Positions 22,482-35,304 are shown, numbered from the stretch's first letter. The stretch: 64,000 nt of DNA from Perca fluviatilis (GCF_010015445.1 NC_053118.1:12381937-12445936); one strand, 5' to 3'. The notes: generated by a model not told the origin, from the sequence alone. Translations and numbers: made by a program.

Positions 22482-22759
22482 CAGGTGGACTGAGCCAGGC
22501 CAGCTGTTATTTTCTGTCTTCGGTCTATATGCTAAGCCAAGCTAACGCATGGCTCTAGCTTCATATTTAATGTACAGATGTGAGAGTGTATATGTCTCTT
22601 CAGTAGTGAAAAAAAAAGGTGTATAAGATTTACTTGGTCTTGTCTCGGATGAAGAGGACTCAGGATTTTATTTCAATGCCGTTCAAGACCACAACTGCAG
22701 AGATAACACGCATTCCAAAGAAAGTGAATGCAAGAGACAGGAGAAGCTCTGGCGGTTTG

Positions 22760-22890
22760 GCATTGGTCTGGTCTGGTCTTGACTCGGTCTCTACTCCTCA
22801 AAGTCTTGGTCCTGACTTGGTCTTGAAACACTCTGGTCTTGGTGATGACTTGGGCTCGGTTAAGGTGGTCTTGATTACAACACTGAGTGT
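22760..22890 (+). repeat. degenerate TCTTGGT-type repeat
   Basis: Variants of GGTCTTGACTTGG recur about nine times and end at a GATTACAACACTGAGTG border. This resembles the variable inner part of a common fish MITE. The right border is clear and the left is not. Confidence 0.55.
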
Positions 22891-22930
22891 CTGTAATCCC
22901 TCACATTACCCCTCCCATCATCTCTGCCCT

Positions 22931-22931
<1 letters not shown>

Positions 22932-22963
<32 letters not shown>
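22932..22963. repeat. (CT)n microsatellite
   Basis: A pure CT run of about 30 bases. Confidence 0.95.
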
Positions 22964-22965
<2 letters not shown>

Positions 22966-23514
22966 GGCTACATAGTGGACTAGGCTTCCATCCAGATCTA
23001 TTTAATGGCCCATAGTGCTGCACTGCACACACATATACGTAAACACAGAGAGCACAAAAGAAAAAGAGAACATTTTCATGCATTCTGCCAAGAAGGTTGT
23101 TTATACGTTGCAAATGCACCCATTTACCTCTGTATTAAAATCATTCCCGCTGACATTATCTCTGTTGTTTGTCTTTGCAGCAATTTCATAGAACCACTTT
23201 TGCATGTAAATGTTGTTACAATGTTTTTATTATTATATGGATATTATGTTAGGTTGACACAATGGCATCTTTGTTTATTTCCACCTTGTGCAAAGGAATA
23301 TAAGATGACCTTTAAAATGGTAGGTTTCATATGAACATATTATTGTAGGGTGCTTGCACCATTGTTCAAGTCAAATGCAATGCTTTTCAAGGCCTTTGTA
23401 AGACCTCACAAACATAATTAAATTGAATATTGTATATTAAATAATTTTGGAATCATATTCAGATAGTGATAACAAAGTACCCAGACCATCACGCTCTCTA
23501 TCATTCACGCCCAT

Positions 23515-23555
<41 letters not shown>

Positions 23556-24925
23556 GTGACCACCCACTCCCCTGATCTCTGCAGGAAGTTACTAATCCGT
23601 TGGTCAGACTTGTTCATGATAAACACAGGCGGTGTACCCTCTTCCAAAACCTCACGCTCCTGTTTCTGCCTTTTAACAATTTGTTTGCCTGTCCAACTAC
23701 TTAGCAGCAAATTACTGGCATCCAGGAATTATCCGACCCCCCAGCCCTAGCTGCATCATTAACTATGATCATTAGTGGCTTGTCCACAGCAGGACTTAGT
23801 GAGACTTGCTATAACCAAGACTAGTTTTAAAATTTTAAACACACAAGAAATGCATTATTTGTTAAGTGCATCTAAACCCTGCTGGAAAGGAATTGCATTT
23901 GAAATGTGACCACATTGGTTTTTCAAACGGCATCAAAATGCATTTAAAGGCATGCCAAAAAAACAAAATGCTCAAATACACCGAGTATTTCATTCTTCTG
24001 ATGCTCTTAAGTACACATTGGTGGCATGAAAGGCATTTCCAAAAGCCTCCAACACACTGGCATCTGTCTTAAATTGTGCCTCACTGTCTCACCACTGCAT
24101 TGTATTTGGTGCCTGTGCTCATTTACATATTCCCACAACATCCCTCATGACGCGGCATGGGAAAATGTTAGATGCAGTGGACACTGGGCATCTATCAAAG
24201 TCAGCGAATTTAAGTACATTTTTTCACCTGCTATGTTCCCTGATACATAGTTGTTAAAAATGCATGTTTTTTTTTAAACATTCCTACATACAACCTGGCA
24301 AGTCATATATCAAATTCAAATTGCTTGTAATTGCCTAAAAGGTTTTTAATGATAACAAACACACACAAAAATTTCCATTTATGAAATGTTTGCAATTATT
24401 TATGATTTTTTTATTTTTTTTTTATTCATTAATAGATTTCAGCGTAGCCTGATTTTCCATGTTTATACTGTACTGTCACAGACACATCAACTTCTAATAG
24501 TCTGGCACCTAGCAAACCAAAGTAAATCTGCACAGTAATCACCAAATTACAGTCACTTGCTTGTGGTCATTGCAACATGGTTGTTTCAATGTCCAGCATT
24601 TTTGTGGGAGTTTTCTCAGCTGAAGCGGTGTTTCAAGTGTTTCAGGATAAACCAAAGACTTTTAGAGAATCCATCAGCTTTTGGAAGTCATGGCATCTTT
24701 TTCATTTTCTTCAGCCATGACCACAACAGTTAAAGGCCGAGGTCCTTTGAGAGATCTTCCCAAATTGGAAATTTGGCCAGGAACAATACTTGTGTTTATA
24801 GCAGTAAGGTCGAGACAGTTGAGGTAACTTTATTAAGGTTCCCTTATCAGTCCTAACTTCTCTTGCAACCTGTACTTGAAAGGTATCTTAGCCATTGTCA
24901 TTCTTATGCTCCAGTTCTGCTTTTA
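22964..24925. other. non-coding; CA microsatellite inside
   Basis: No supported gene. It contains a CA microsatellite at 23518-23551. The stretch 24115-24215 is less repetitive and holds ATTTACATATTCCCAC and ATCTATCAAAG motifs. It could be regulatory, but I cannot show it. Confidence 0.4.
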
Positions 24926-24929
24926 ACGT

Positions 24930-25540
24930 AGATATATCATGCTCATTTTCAGGTTCATACTTGTATTTTGGCCCCTCTATTATAAAATGTTTACATGTTT
25001 TAATGTTAAAAAAAAAAATTTTCTCATACTGTCTGTCTGCTTCTGTCTGAAACGCTCCGTTTGAGCGCCTGTCTTTATGCCTGCCTCCTGAAAGTAGTAG
25101 TAGATAACTTTATTGTCCCCGTGGGGCAGTTTGGTTTGCGGCACAATCGCAAGGCACTTTATAACAAGACATCAGACATATGATACAAACAAATAATTCT
25201 TACATCAGACACCGACAGACAAAACATGAAGAATATAAATCACACACTACAATACACTATACACCCTTGGGTATGGTCAGACCAGCTGGACGACTAGCTT
25301 ATTCTGACTGATTTAAGGCTTTTATGGCTTGTGGTACGAAAGAAAATTTGGATCTGTTCTTGGTCAGAAGGGGTAGGCAGAAACGACGCATAGATGGCAG
25401 TAAAAGCCCAGTCTGCTCTGATTGGCTTGCGAGAAAAATATGCAAAACCCTCCTAAATATCACCATCATGTTTCTGTGAGAGTAAGCTTATATAAACACA
25501 GTTTTTTCATTATTGTGTCTGTATTTATTCATCCTAACAC
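24930..25540 (+). repeat. dispersed fish repeat, split by LINE fragment
   Basis: The left part reads ATCATGCTCATTTTCAGG and then CTGTCTGAAACGCTCCGTTT. The family continues after an interruption with AAAAGCCCAGTCTGCTCTG and ATTGGCTTGCGAG. The complementary strand of the left end recurs at about 35813-35853. The limits are approximate. Confidence 0.6.
25093..25400 (-). mobile_element. 5'-truncated LINE fragment
   Basis: The sequence begins GTAGTAGTAG and ATAACTTTATTGTCCCCGTG, which resembles (on the other strand) the 3' region of fish LINEs ending at a simple repeat. The segment TTATGGCTTGTGGTACGAAAG fits a degraded ORF end on the minus strand. It interrupts the repeat at 24930-25540. No clear target duplication was found. 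Confidence 0.5.
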
Positions 25541-25544
25541 AGTG

Positions 25545-28473
25545 CAATCCTGAGGCCAAACAGGAAAACACAAGATGAACCCGCTTTCACTTATATTCAG
25601 TATACCATTAATAAAAAAATGTAGCTCTTACATACCTCAAGTCTCTGGTAACCATAAAACTTTTTTAGAGGAAAGAAAAACTATGTTCTTTTATCATTTG
25701 ACACCAAAACATGGTTAAAGAGAAATTATTTCAGGGATATCAGGGAGTTGAGTGCTTAATTGAATGAAACAAATAAATTAGACAGGGTGTAATATTGTCC
25801 TGGGCCGCAGAAGATCCGAGGTATGCATTTAGTTAACAAACTAAATTGTGTTTTTTAGACCACAGATCATTGTTGGGTGTGAGCTTTTTGAGTGAGAGGA
25901 CAAAGTTCAAACTAAAGAGTTTTTTGTTTTTTTTGAAAATTGGAAAGGGCAAAACAAAAGGGATCAACACAGTAGAGCCACATATTGTGGCCAGAGAGAG
26001 AAAGTTGAATATTTAACTTGATTTATTACACTTTGTCCATGGGCTGCATCTCTATTTCAAAGTCAGGGAGCATGTAATTGGGGTAAATTGGGTTAGGGTG
26101 TTTTCTTACACACACCAGGGAAGAGAGCCAGTCATGCATCCTTACACATTAAAGGACACAATATAAAAAAAGAGATAGAAAAGGAGACACAGAGGAAGAG
26201 ATGCCAATGGAATCACAAGCATCATAATTCAGATTATTATTTTTAAGTGGTAAACTATCTTGGTGGTGTCCAGCCATAATCAATATTGCGTGTGAAGCTC
26301 AGGGCTGATAACACAAATAATAACCGCTGTGGGACTTACTCCTCAAATAAACAGAACAGAATTGTGCACAGCGGTGGTTTTCTCGGCTCAAATGACAACG
26401 TGAAGAAGTGTTGGAGAATAGACGATGGCAGTGAAAATGGAAAAGGTTAAAATACTGAACTTGTATCCAAAGCAAGTCCAAGAATTTAGAGTCAGGAGAG
26501 ATTTTATTCTGCTACTTCTGTTGCAGCAGGATTTAATTATCGTAATAGCCAGTGCGGTGCATTTTATAACAATTGTGAAAACCTGTGTCATCTGCGAACA
26601 GCTGAACTTATGTGATATATTTTGTGTCATAAAATGCTCAAAGTGAATAAGTAAATGTATCCACTGAAGGACTGTCACTGTCACTAATGATCTCCCAGTA
26701 GAGGCAATGTGGCCTCAGTGAACTCCAGAGGGAAGTTCCAGCCAAGTGAAGCACACAAGTGCAGTGTAAAGTGTTGGATAGAACAGTCCAGATTAAAGGG
26801 GCAGTTCCCCCAAATCACACAAAAAACACATTTTCTCACTTATCCTTGCATGCACATAGTTTGAGGGTCTTTTTTCTTCATTTGAAAATAGTTCCATGTC
26901 AACTGTTTTTATCTGTTGACAGCGAGGTCTGTGATCCGGAGTAACTGGGACATTGCTTCTGAAAGACATGTAACAGTTTTTCAAAGGCCATTTGTCATTG
27001 CTTTGAACAACACACAAAAAATTCCACTTGCCTAAATTGTACTGAGATACCACTGGAGGTTAGTGCCAAAATGTAGCGAACATATTTTTTAAATCAAAAC
27101 CACTTACTTCAGATCACAGCATTTAATACCAAAATAGGTGTCTGACTACCACCTGCCTGCTGAATGGGAATGATGAAGTTAGAGCTAATGTTGAGCACAG
27201 TACTGACAGAACCGTCAATTACATTTCAAAAGGGAATTTAAAGTTATTCATGTTCACAAGATTGCACAAAAACAGAATGCAACAATCAAGTTTGAATATT
27301 CCTTACATTTTTCACAAACGTTTTTTTAGCACTAATCAATAGCTAATAATGCACTTAAAGCTTTCGAGAAGTTTTCCAACAAGAGGTTGATCCTTCTAGA
27401 AACACTCAACATGTGACTCGGCTTCATTGTCTGAATGATCATATGTTTTCTTTCTGATTTATATGTCAGAGTGTGTCATGCATGTTACTATCTACACAAG
27501 ATAAAGTATTTTGGTATGAAAACCTGCATTATCCTGTATCAATACATCTCTGGCATTTGTATCAAACCAAACCGCTTGAAAATCGGTTGGCAATTCAGCG
27601 AGAAATCATGATTTTAATTGTGCCTGCCTCTATAGACATAAATGCATTAGGAGGCACGGCTCCCCCAGACCAAATGTCCAGAAGCTGCATCGCTCTAATG
27701 AGCAGCAGCAGCCAATGTGGTATCTATATCTATGGAGATAGCTAATGTTAGCCCTAAAGTGAACACTAAATTTACTTATTGATTTTTTTCCCAACTGCAG
27801 TGACAGTTCTAAGGAGGGGGGGTGACCAAGAGTGGCCAGTGCCCTCACAATATTAAGCCTCAACTCGCCTAACTGTGGTAATATTTTCATACATTTTTAA
27901 CCCCACCATTATCCCCAAAGAGGGTATAAAATGAATGTGCAGTGAATAAAATGTAGGTTAACACTGATTGAGTATTCTTGTGTTTATTGTTATATGTGTA
28001 TCGGTAATCTTTAGAACCAATGGTGGTATGTAACACTTGTGCTCGATATATTTGGTACCCCTAAAATCACATGTGGCCCCAGCCTGGCCCCTCCATTTAA
28101 AATGGTTTAGAACCGCCACTGCCTAGCTGTTATTTATAAATGAAACATTCATTTTGATTAATAACATATGGTAAGTCACATTCCTAATTTATATGAAAAA
28201 ATTAATGACCAAATGTAATGAGAGTTGTGTTACACTCAGCTGTGAATTATTGTACAGTTTTATGGTATGTGGCAGGAATGATTTCCAGTAGCTGCCACCT
28301 CAGCTTTTAACTTAGTGGAATTGATGTCATTTTGGTACATGTTAGCTACATTTGAATCACAAATGTATGTGTATTATGTTAAATACAGTTGGTTTGATTG
28401 CAAATATAAATAGTAGACAAACAGGCATCACCTGACTGGAACTTGATTAAAGAATTTAATTAGGGTTATCTGT

Positions 28474-28530
<57 letters not shown>

Positions 28531-30660
28531 TACTCACATACACACAAGGTCAGTTTCTTTTATACAACTTTGACATTTTCTCATTTAGCCACAGTGGGAT
28601 ATTTTGTATAGATGTTCTGTTTGATTTGGTGGCTGCACTCCAATGTTCACCTTCATCCTCAAATCCGGCATTAACAGGTGGATTATGCGTGCTTCTCGGA
28701 TATCACACAGTATTCACCTGCTGTGAGTGCACACTTTCTGCCTCCACTGTGTCTGTGTCTGCACAAGAGGATGTGTGTCTGTGATTTGATTGTGTGCGTG
28801 TACTGCTGCCTGTTCTTCCTCCTCACACAGAGCCTGCTAGAATGAAAAGCTACCGGGCTAATTAGTATTTGGGCTTTGGTTTCTCTCTGACGACCCCATG
28901 GCGTTCTGTGCCTGATTGGCTCTGACACTGCAGGCCAGCAGCTAATTGGATCAACACAATTACTCACATTCTTACCATGTTGAGGGTTTTGTTTCATGTG
29001 TTGAATTTCATTAGAAACCCATACAAAAAAATAAAAAAATCCCAAACATAGACATGCATGCATCTGTCAAATGTCAAACTTCTACACAATTGTACGTACA
29101 TACACACACAAATGCTATTGTAATCTCTGACCTAAAGCTCGTTCTCATACTGGTGGTTGTACTTCTGGTTGATGATAAGGTACCGCTAAAGTTGTAATCT
29201 TATACTGAATGTTGGTAGAGATTTAAGGGGAGTTAAGATAAATAGTCAGCTAAGTGCTGTGATGACAGCCGGAGCTTATAGGAAATCCTGTTTCAACTCC
29301 AGTTTCATAACTTTAAAACCAACATGTCAAATATTTCACTACCTCTCTGATTTGACTGTTTTTACAGCCCCTTGTCTTGTCTTTAGCGGTCTTGCCCCTG
29401 GGGGTTCCTCGATTCTCTCCTCTACATTTTAATGTTTTTGTTTCTACTCTTCCATTATTTATTTTGCTCTTAAACAAACATGTCTTGCCATACCTCATTT
29501 GCTTGCTCTGTCTGCTTGCTCTGTGTGTTTTAAAAAGTATTTTAATCATAAAAGCAAAATAGATTATGGCGTATTTTGTAAAAAGACACTAGGAGGGACA
29601 TTTAGATGTTACTTCTTGTAACCTCTACATATTTCAGCTGCTGTTTTTGTATTCTTTATGTGATTTACAAACATTCATAATTCAAAACATATTTTAGGAT
29701 CCTAGTCAATCAAATAAAGGCATAACATGCCCATAACATAATCTCTAAAAAAACAAAAAAACTCCAAATGCTAATATAGCTTTGTGTCTGTTTGCTAACA
29801 CATTCTTCATATCAACTTTATAAGGTGATAATATTGTATGTCGCCCCGCCCCTTAAAAAAAAAATTAAACTGAGCTCGGGTGAAGTTCTTTAATGCTGTT
29901 GTGATATATAGGTAAATATGTTGTATGTGGAGAGAGAACAAAGAAGGAAATGTAGATATAAATCATAAACTAATTAGATAGGCTATAACTATGTTTTTTT
30001 TTAAAGACAGACGAGAAGTAGCAATGAAAAAAGACTGTGTGTGAGAAAAAGAGTGTCCAGGCTACATAGTAAACCACTTCAGTTCATATGCTGTCCATTT
30101 GGCTCCAATTAGCATGCAGCCCCCTCTAGCTCCCTCTATCTCTACCTCCCTCCTTCCCTGTCTCCTCTGTTCTCTCTTGGCAGCTCCCCCTCATTCGCTT
30201 TGCTTCCTACACCATACAGTACATCCCTGACACAATGACCTCCAGTAGCCTTTCTGATCAGGCTGTCTGTGTTTAAGAGGAAAAAAAATGTGTGTGTGTG
30301 CCTAGCCTCCCGCTGTCTTTTTCCATAACGGGCCACCACCAAGGCAGACCCCCCCTGTCTGGTTTACGACATAAGCACACACACTCAGAGACTGAACAAA
30401 GCCCCCACAGTTAGTCAGCCAGTCTACTGAGCTGCACAGGGGTTGAGGTTTGTAAATGGTTAACATTATGTATTCCCTTAGCTGCATGGGCATAATGAGC
30501 ACTTTCAACATGTTAGATCAAAAGATGGCTGAATGGCAATCCTTTTTCACATGGAAAAAACATCACCATACTTTATCTTGCCGTTCATTTGTAGAATCCT
30601 ACATACAACAGTGAATATCTCAAACATGAATGTGCATTTATGCATGCTCTTGGGGGGAAT
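25545..30660. other. gene desert; CA microsatellite inside
   Basis: No supported coding sequence. It includes a CA microsatellite at 28478-28525. Two low-repeat stretches (about 26230-26640 and 28660-28990) stand out as possible conserved non-coding DNA. This is judged only from the absence of repeats and the density of ATTA-type homeodomain core motifs. Confidence 0.4.
28478..28525. repeat. (CA)n microsatellite
   Basis: A pure CA run followed by CTCACATACTCACATA variants. Confidence 0.95.
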
Positions 30661-30670
30661 TCATCACTGG

Positions 30671-30781
30671 AATTGTTGGGTCTTTGTAAATTATAGAGTG
30701 TGGTCTAGACCTACTCTATCTGTAAAGTGTCCTGAGATAACTCCTGTTATGATTTGATACTATAAATAAAATTGAATTGAA
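30671..30781 (+). repeat. retroelement 3' end
   Basis: It contains TAGAGTGTGGTCTAGACC, CTGTAAAGTGTCCTGAGATA and the tail TATGATTTGATACTATAAAT with ATTGAATTGAA. The tail matches bases 1-47 of the window. It is a typical LINE/SINE 3' end in fish, and the body is missing. Confidence 0.65.
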
Positions 30782-31264
30782 TCATAATCAGTTAAAATAT
30801 CAAATACTTTTCTCCATGTGAGAGCATGGGGATGTGTTTGCGTTACAGGCCGTGACTCCGTAAGTCACACGTTCGTTGATTGTTTTAACTGCTGTGACCT
30901 TTCACATCAAGATGACATCACCCTACACACACATGCACAGCCATTGTCAAGTTATTAATTCAGGTTTTCTCTTGGTTGCTGGTGTTTGCACCTACTCTGT
31001 TTGACCGGGGTCCCCTCAAGGTGAGCTCTTATTGAGTCATTTACTGTCAGGCCACCCAATAATGAGTGCTGCACTAACCTCTGACTCCTGCTGCACGTCA
31101 CGCCCTTCCTCTCTCTGCTATCTCTTCCCCAATCAATATTCAATATCAACAGAAGAGGTCACAAAAACAGTCTTAACAGAATGCAATGGAGACACTGAGG
31201 TATGTGGTTGCTACATGCATCGGCTCACCATTTTTGCTAAGGTAAAGACGGCTCGCTTTCTGAT

Positions 31265-31670
31265 CCTCAGAAAGGCTAAACAAGGCCAAGAGTCAGCCAT
31301 GCTAGCGACTCTGTGAGGATATATTTAGGCACAGTGGTGCTTTGAGTTAAGTGCTAATATCAGCATGCTCACAATGATAATTCTAAAATGCTGTTTTGCA
31401 GGTATACGCTTACCATTTTCACCATTTTAGTTTAGCATGCTGACATTAACTAATTAGCATTACACACAAAGTACAGCTGAGGCTGATGGGATTGTTATTA
31501 ATTTTGCAGGTATTTGGTCACAAACCAAAATATTAAACAAATTAAAACTCTGACCTGCTGCTGGTGATTAAAAGTATGAATTAATATTCTGGACACCACT
31601 TGTATCTCTACCAAATTTCATGGCATTCCGTCAGATAAGAATTTCACTAAAAAACAAAAATGTCTACCTC
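31265..31670 (+). repeat. dispersed fish repeat (copy C)
   Basis: Shares CCATGCTAGCGACTCTG, TATTTAGGCACAG, ACTAATTAGCATTACACAC, GTACAGCTGAGGCTGATGGG and TTTTGCAGGTATTTGGTCAC with copies A and B, in the same orientation. It ends near ACCAAATTTCATGGCATTCC. Confidence 0.75.
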
Positions 31671-31930
31671 ATGTTGGCACTAGGTACAAAGGTAGGACGT
31701 TCTACCTGCAACATTCTGAGGGTGTATTGGGGATGTTGTTGAGGTAACAGATGACAAAATGTTCTCACAATGTTACATACAACCGGTTCTCACTCCCAAC
31801 TCGTAAAATACGGACGCTTGGTCAGTGGCTCTCAGCGCCAGCTACGACTCAATAAGCACCCCTCAGCGTTTGTAGGGAACACGCCGGGCAGAGCAGCAGC
31901 TCCGTGGCGCGTGAAGATGACGGAGTATTA

Positions 31931-33520
31931 CAGTTCTTTTCAATTGCTTAAGCACAATTTTGAAAACGGGGACAGTCTTTTTCAAAACACTACAAACAAT
32001 TAGCACAACCACACACCCAATTAGCAGAACACCTCAGAAACTTTGCAAAATGAAACACTTGCAAAAACTATACACTAATTTATAAAAACCATATTTTGTT
32101 ACCATATGAAACACACACGTTCCATATGACTTAATCCTGTTTGAACCAGTTACACACTGCTGTTGCTAACCTAAAACACTTTTAGCAATTGTACTTCTGA
32201 TTAGAGTACTGTAAATGAAGTACACAGAGAAAGTGCAAATTTATAATAAGTTCACCAAACACTACACAAGACCAATGCTGCAGACTGAGGAAAATATCAT
32301 TTATTTCTCTCCATATACCCAAATCAGTCAACATGGAGAATCCCAACAAAACATGTCCCAGTTTTCATGCTACTACAGTAGTGTGCATAACACTGTTAGC
32401 TCAGCAAACAACAGACAAACATAAAATACGGTATCCAGTACAGGTTACAATCACAAAAATACACGGAAAAATACTAGACTTTATCTCTTCGCCTAGCTGG
32501 ATCTGACCAGAGAATTTCATCAACATCACAGGCAAACATCCTCATTGGCAAGACAACCGTCTTGAATGTCGACTCCATCCTTGCGCAGCTGCGGCGTCGA
32601 CTTGGTCACAGGCGTCCTCCATGGCCTCAGTGAGGGGTACCTGAGCCTGGGGCCGGAGATCGTAAACCCTCGCGTGAATATGGGCCCCCTTCCTCCTTGT
32701 CGTTCTCGACCCTCAATCCTCAAATGTCACAGGGAGGGGTAGCAAAAGTGCTGATATGGTGCATACAATGAGCAGCTGATTACTGTAACTGTAGACAGAT
32801 TTTCTTTTACCTGTTTCCTTGTTGAAATGTCCTCATGACAGATGCCACTGTACTACTAAGACTAAGATTTGGCTGAACTCTTAGTCCAGCCTCCCTCAGC
32901 GTCAATCCGTGGTTCACAACATGGTCCACTAGTGTTGCACAACTTTCATTTGATAAATTTGGTCCTCTTCTTCTTACAGCATATTCTCCGGCTTCAGGTC
33001 TTCCTCTCCCTCTCCCTCTTCCTCTACCTCCACCTCCACCTCGGCCTCTACCTCTGGCTGGGCCTCTTCCTCTACCTCTACCTCCTTCTCCTCCTCTGTG
33101 GATTCCCCCTCTCACTCTCAGTTTTCTTCTTCTGATTCCTTCCATTTTGGTTGAAGGCAGGTGAACTTACCTGCTGCATTTTATATAGCGCTTAAACCTG
33201 ATTGGTGTGTCTACAATTAAGCAATCATGTGTTTGCATACCTGGTGGCTGTGTTTAACCAATTGGTTCATGGGTGTGTTCATTTGAAAGCCTTTGCTTTG
33301 AAATTGCAAGGAAATGACATCATGATACATTTCTGTGTCAAATGCATACAAGTGTGTTTAGTGTTTGGCAAATCACTGTGTGATGTTTTGCAAAAAGTGT
33401 GAAGCTGACAATGTGCTTACAGATGTGCAGATCTAGGCTAGTGTTTTGCTTCTTGAGTGTAATGTTTTGCTACTTGTGGGAAAGTTTTAATTTTAGTGTG
33501 TAAGCAATTGTAAAAAACTG
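31931..33520 (-). mobile_element. Tc1/mariner/IS630-like transposon relic
   Basis: TA dinucleotides at 31929-31930 and 33521-33522 flank imperfect terminal repeats: CAGTTCTTTTCAATTGCTTA on the left and, on the other strand, CAGTTTTTTACAATTGCTTA. The interior holds the two ends of a transposase on the minus strand (32480-33145). TA target and transposase type both point to the IS630-Tc1-mariner superfamily. At 1,590 bases it is close to full size, but the catalytic middle is lost and unrelated AT-rich sequence fills the flanks. Confidence 0.8.
32480..33145 (-). pseudogene. IS630/Tc1-like transposase, internally deleted
   Basis: The minus-strand ATG at 33145 opens a 112-codon frame. Residues 5-55 are an Arg-Gly-rich tract (repeated GRGRG). 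About 55 residues of helix-turn-helix type follow (LSNESCATLVDHVVNHGL, then LREAGLRVQPNLS and TVASVMRTFQQGNR). That is the DNA-binding end of a fish IS630/Tc1-like transposase. Beyond it the DDE/D catalytic core is absent. A short C-terminal-like piece, with a GWSRH segment and a DVDE/WPDP-like ending, lies near 32480-32625. The intervening frame at 32526-32723 is a shadow. The protein cannot be active. Confidence 0.7.
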
Positions 33521-33536
33521 TAAAGGAAACAGTAGT

Positions 33537-33716
33537 GAGTAATGTGCCCTGTGACTCCATGACTGTCCTGTACACTGTCCTGTGACTCCAAGACACTGTC
33601 CTGTGACTCCATGACTGTCCTGGGTACTGTCCTGTGACTCCATGACTGTCCCAGGACAGTCCTGTACACTGTCCTGACTGTCACAGGACAGTCCTCAGGA
33701 CAACAGGACAGGACAG
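33537..33716. repeat. minisatellite with palindromic core
   Basis: About five variants of a unit reading GTCCTGTGACTCCATGACT occur in tandem. They are followed by the inverted motif AGGACAGT in several copies, ending in CAGGACAACAGGACAGGACAG. Direct GTCCTG and inverted CAGGAC units can pair across the array. It starts 15 bases after the transposon border. Confidence 0.85.
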
Positions 33717-33720
33717 TTTT

Positions 33721-35225
33721 TGCTGCCACTGCTTCTCCATCCTCCACTGCTCTACCTGAGGTTTCTCTATTCTTTTTTCTCTTTTTTTTGTGAGTTTTTC
33801 CTTATCTTGGTTAAGGGTTCAAGGATAGAGGATGTTGGTATGTTGTACAGATGAGACAAATTTGTGATTTGTTTGCTAAATAAATAAAATGTGAAAATAA
33901 AATACAATTGAAATACATTGCTGAAATGCTTTCTTATTCTTATTCATAGAGATTTAGACGTTTGTGTGTTAGTGAATGTTTGATACCTGGAAATAAAAAG
34001 TGCACGTACATAAAAGAAAAATGCATAACTAAAATTAAATAAACAATTTTATCACATATGTAAGCAAGGCTTCTTTATATTAAAGAGGTATGCAAAAATC
34101 TGTAAATATATTTCCATAGAATATATAAAGTGTAACATATTATTTTGAAGCCCCCACATTCGAAACATAAGCAATAGTGCCCTTGAATGCCCCTATTGTA
34201 GCTAAAACATGATAAAGTCTAATTATAGTGGCTCAATGTACAAGTAAACATGATAAAGTGAAACAATGTGCCCTCATGGTATGCCTCTATGGTAGAAAAT
34301 GACCTCCTGGTGCCCCAGTTGTTGTTTTTTCTGCGTGCTGGTGCCCCATCATATGCAGCTGGTGCCCTTTTATTGTTACGCTGCTGCCCCTCTCAAAGCC
34401 TGAGTCCGCCACTGAGCTCATACACAGCAAATCATGTCTACTTTACATTCCTCATAAGTTTTAGATCAATGTACACTCCAGACAGCTGGTGGTTTTCATC
34501 TATTTAAATACAATGTGAAAATCATCTTGCATAGGAGAAAATATGACATTTCCAAAACAGCTGCCATGATTTTCCATTTTGAAAATTGGAAGCAAAGATC
34601 AAACAAGGGGTAATTTGTCCAGTCAGGTGTAGGAGAAGTTCACGGTGATCCCTGAGTGGAGGAAAAAACTGACAATCATCAAACGTGTTGTACAGTCTAT
34701 TTTAAATGATGTCTGTCCTACACCACAGTGGCTCAAGCTAGAATTGTGGTATACAAACTAGTAATATTCATGCAATGAGCTACCTCCATTTCGCTATGCA
34801 CTGAGATCATTTGATTTTGACCAGAAGTAAGTCTGAAGTACATGTGTTGGTAATGTAATGAGCACAATGCACAAAGGATATCCAGCGGCTGACCATGATG
34901 TTTTTTAACCAAAGACGGATGGGAATAATTTTTATTGTACTGTTACATTTTGAGAAACTGCAGAATGGCCAGTTGCCTACGTTAACTCAATGTTGAGAAA
35001 GCACTTTGGATCAAGGAAACCACCAAATGGTATAAAAAAAGCCTGCAGATGGTGAAGGTACAGCAGTGTGGCTCACCTTTTCAAAGCTGGTGCAGATGTC
35101 CAGCGGTTTTTATTTTGGGTTAGAGTGGGGACAGAGGCTTACCAACTGACTGTTAACAAATGGTCTCACAGTTTTTATAGAGCTGGGGAAAGGAAACCAG
35201 AATGCCACTCAACTTCCTCTAGCTG

Positions 35226-35304
<79 letters not shown>

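Larger units (their letters stand above)
21050..22610 (+). repeat. dispersed fish repeat (TTAGCTTAGCTTA family), split
   Basis: The left part has ACCACTCTCATGTTTGTAGC and GCAGGCAGTTAGCTTAGCTTAG. The right part has GACTGAGCCAGGCCAGCTGTT and TATATGCTAAGCCAAGC. The same family appears without interruption at 63396-63910. A Harbinger-type element separates the two parts. The outer limits are approximate. Confidence 0.7.

Noticed and set aside
28683..29063. 126-codon minus frame
   Set aside because: No recognisable family, AT-poor but unstructured composition, no codon pattern or neighbouring exon signals; length is within chance for 64 kb.
32869..33135. Leu-rich 88-codon + frame resembling a membrane segment
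   Set aside because: It is the complement of the Arg-Gly-rich transposase tract and not a real membrane protein.
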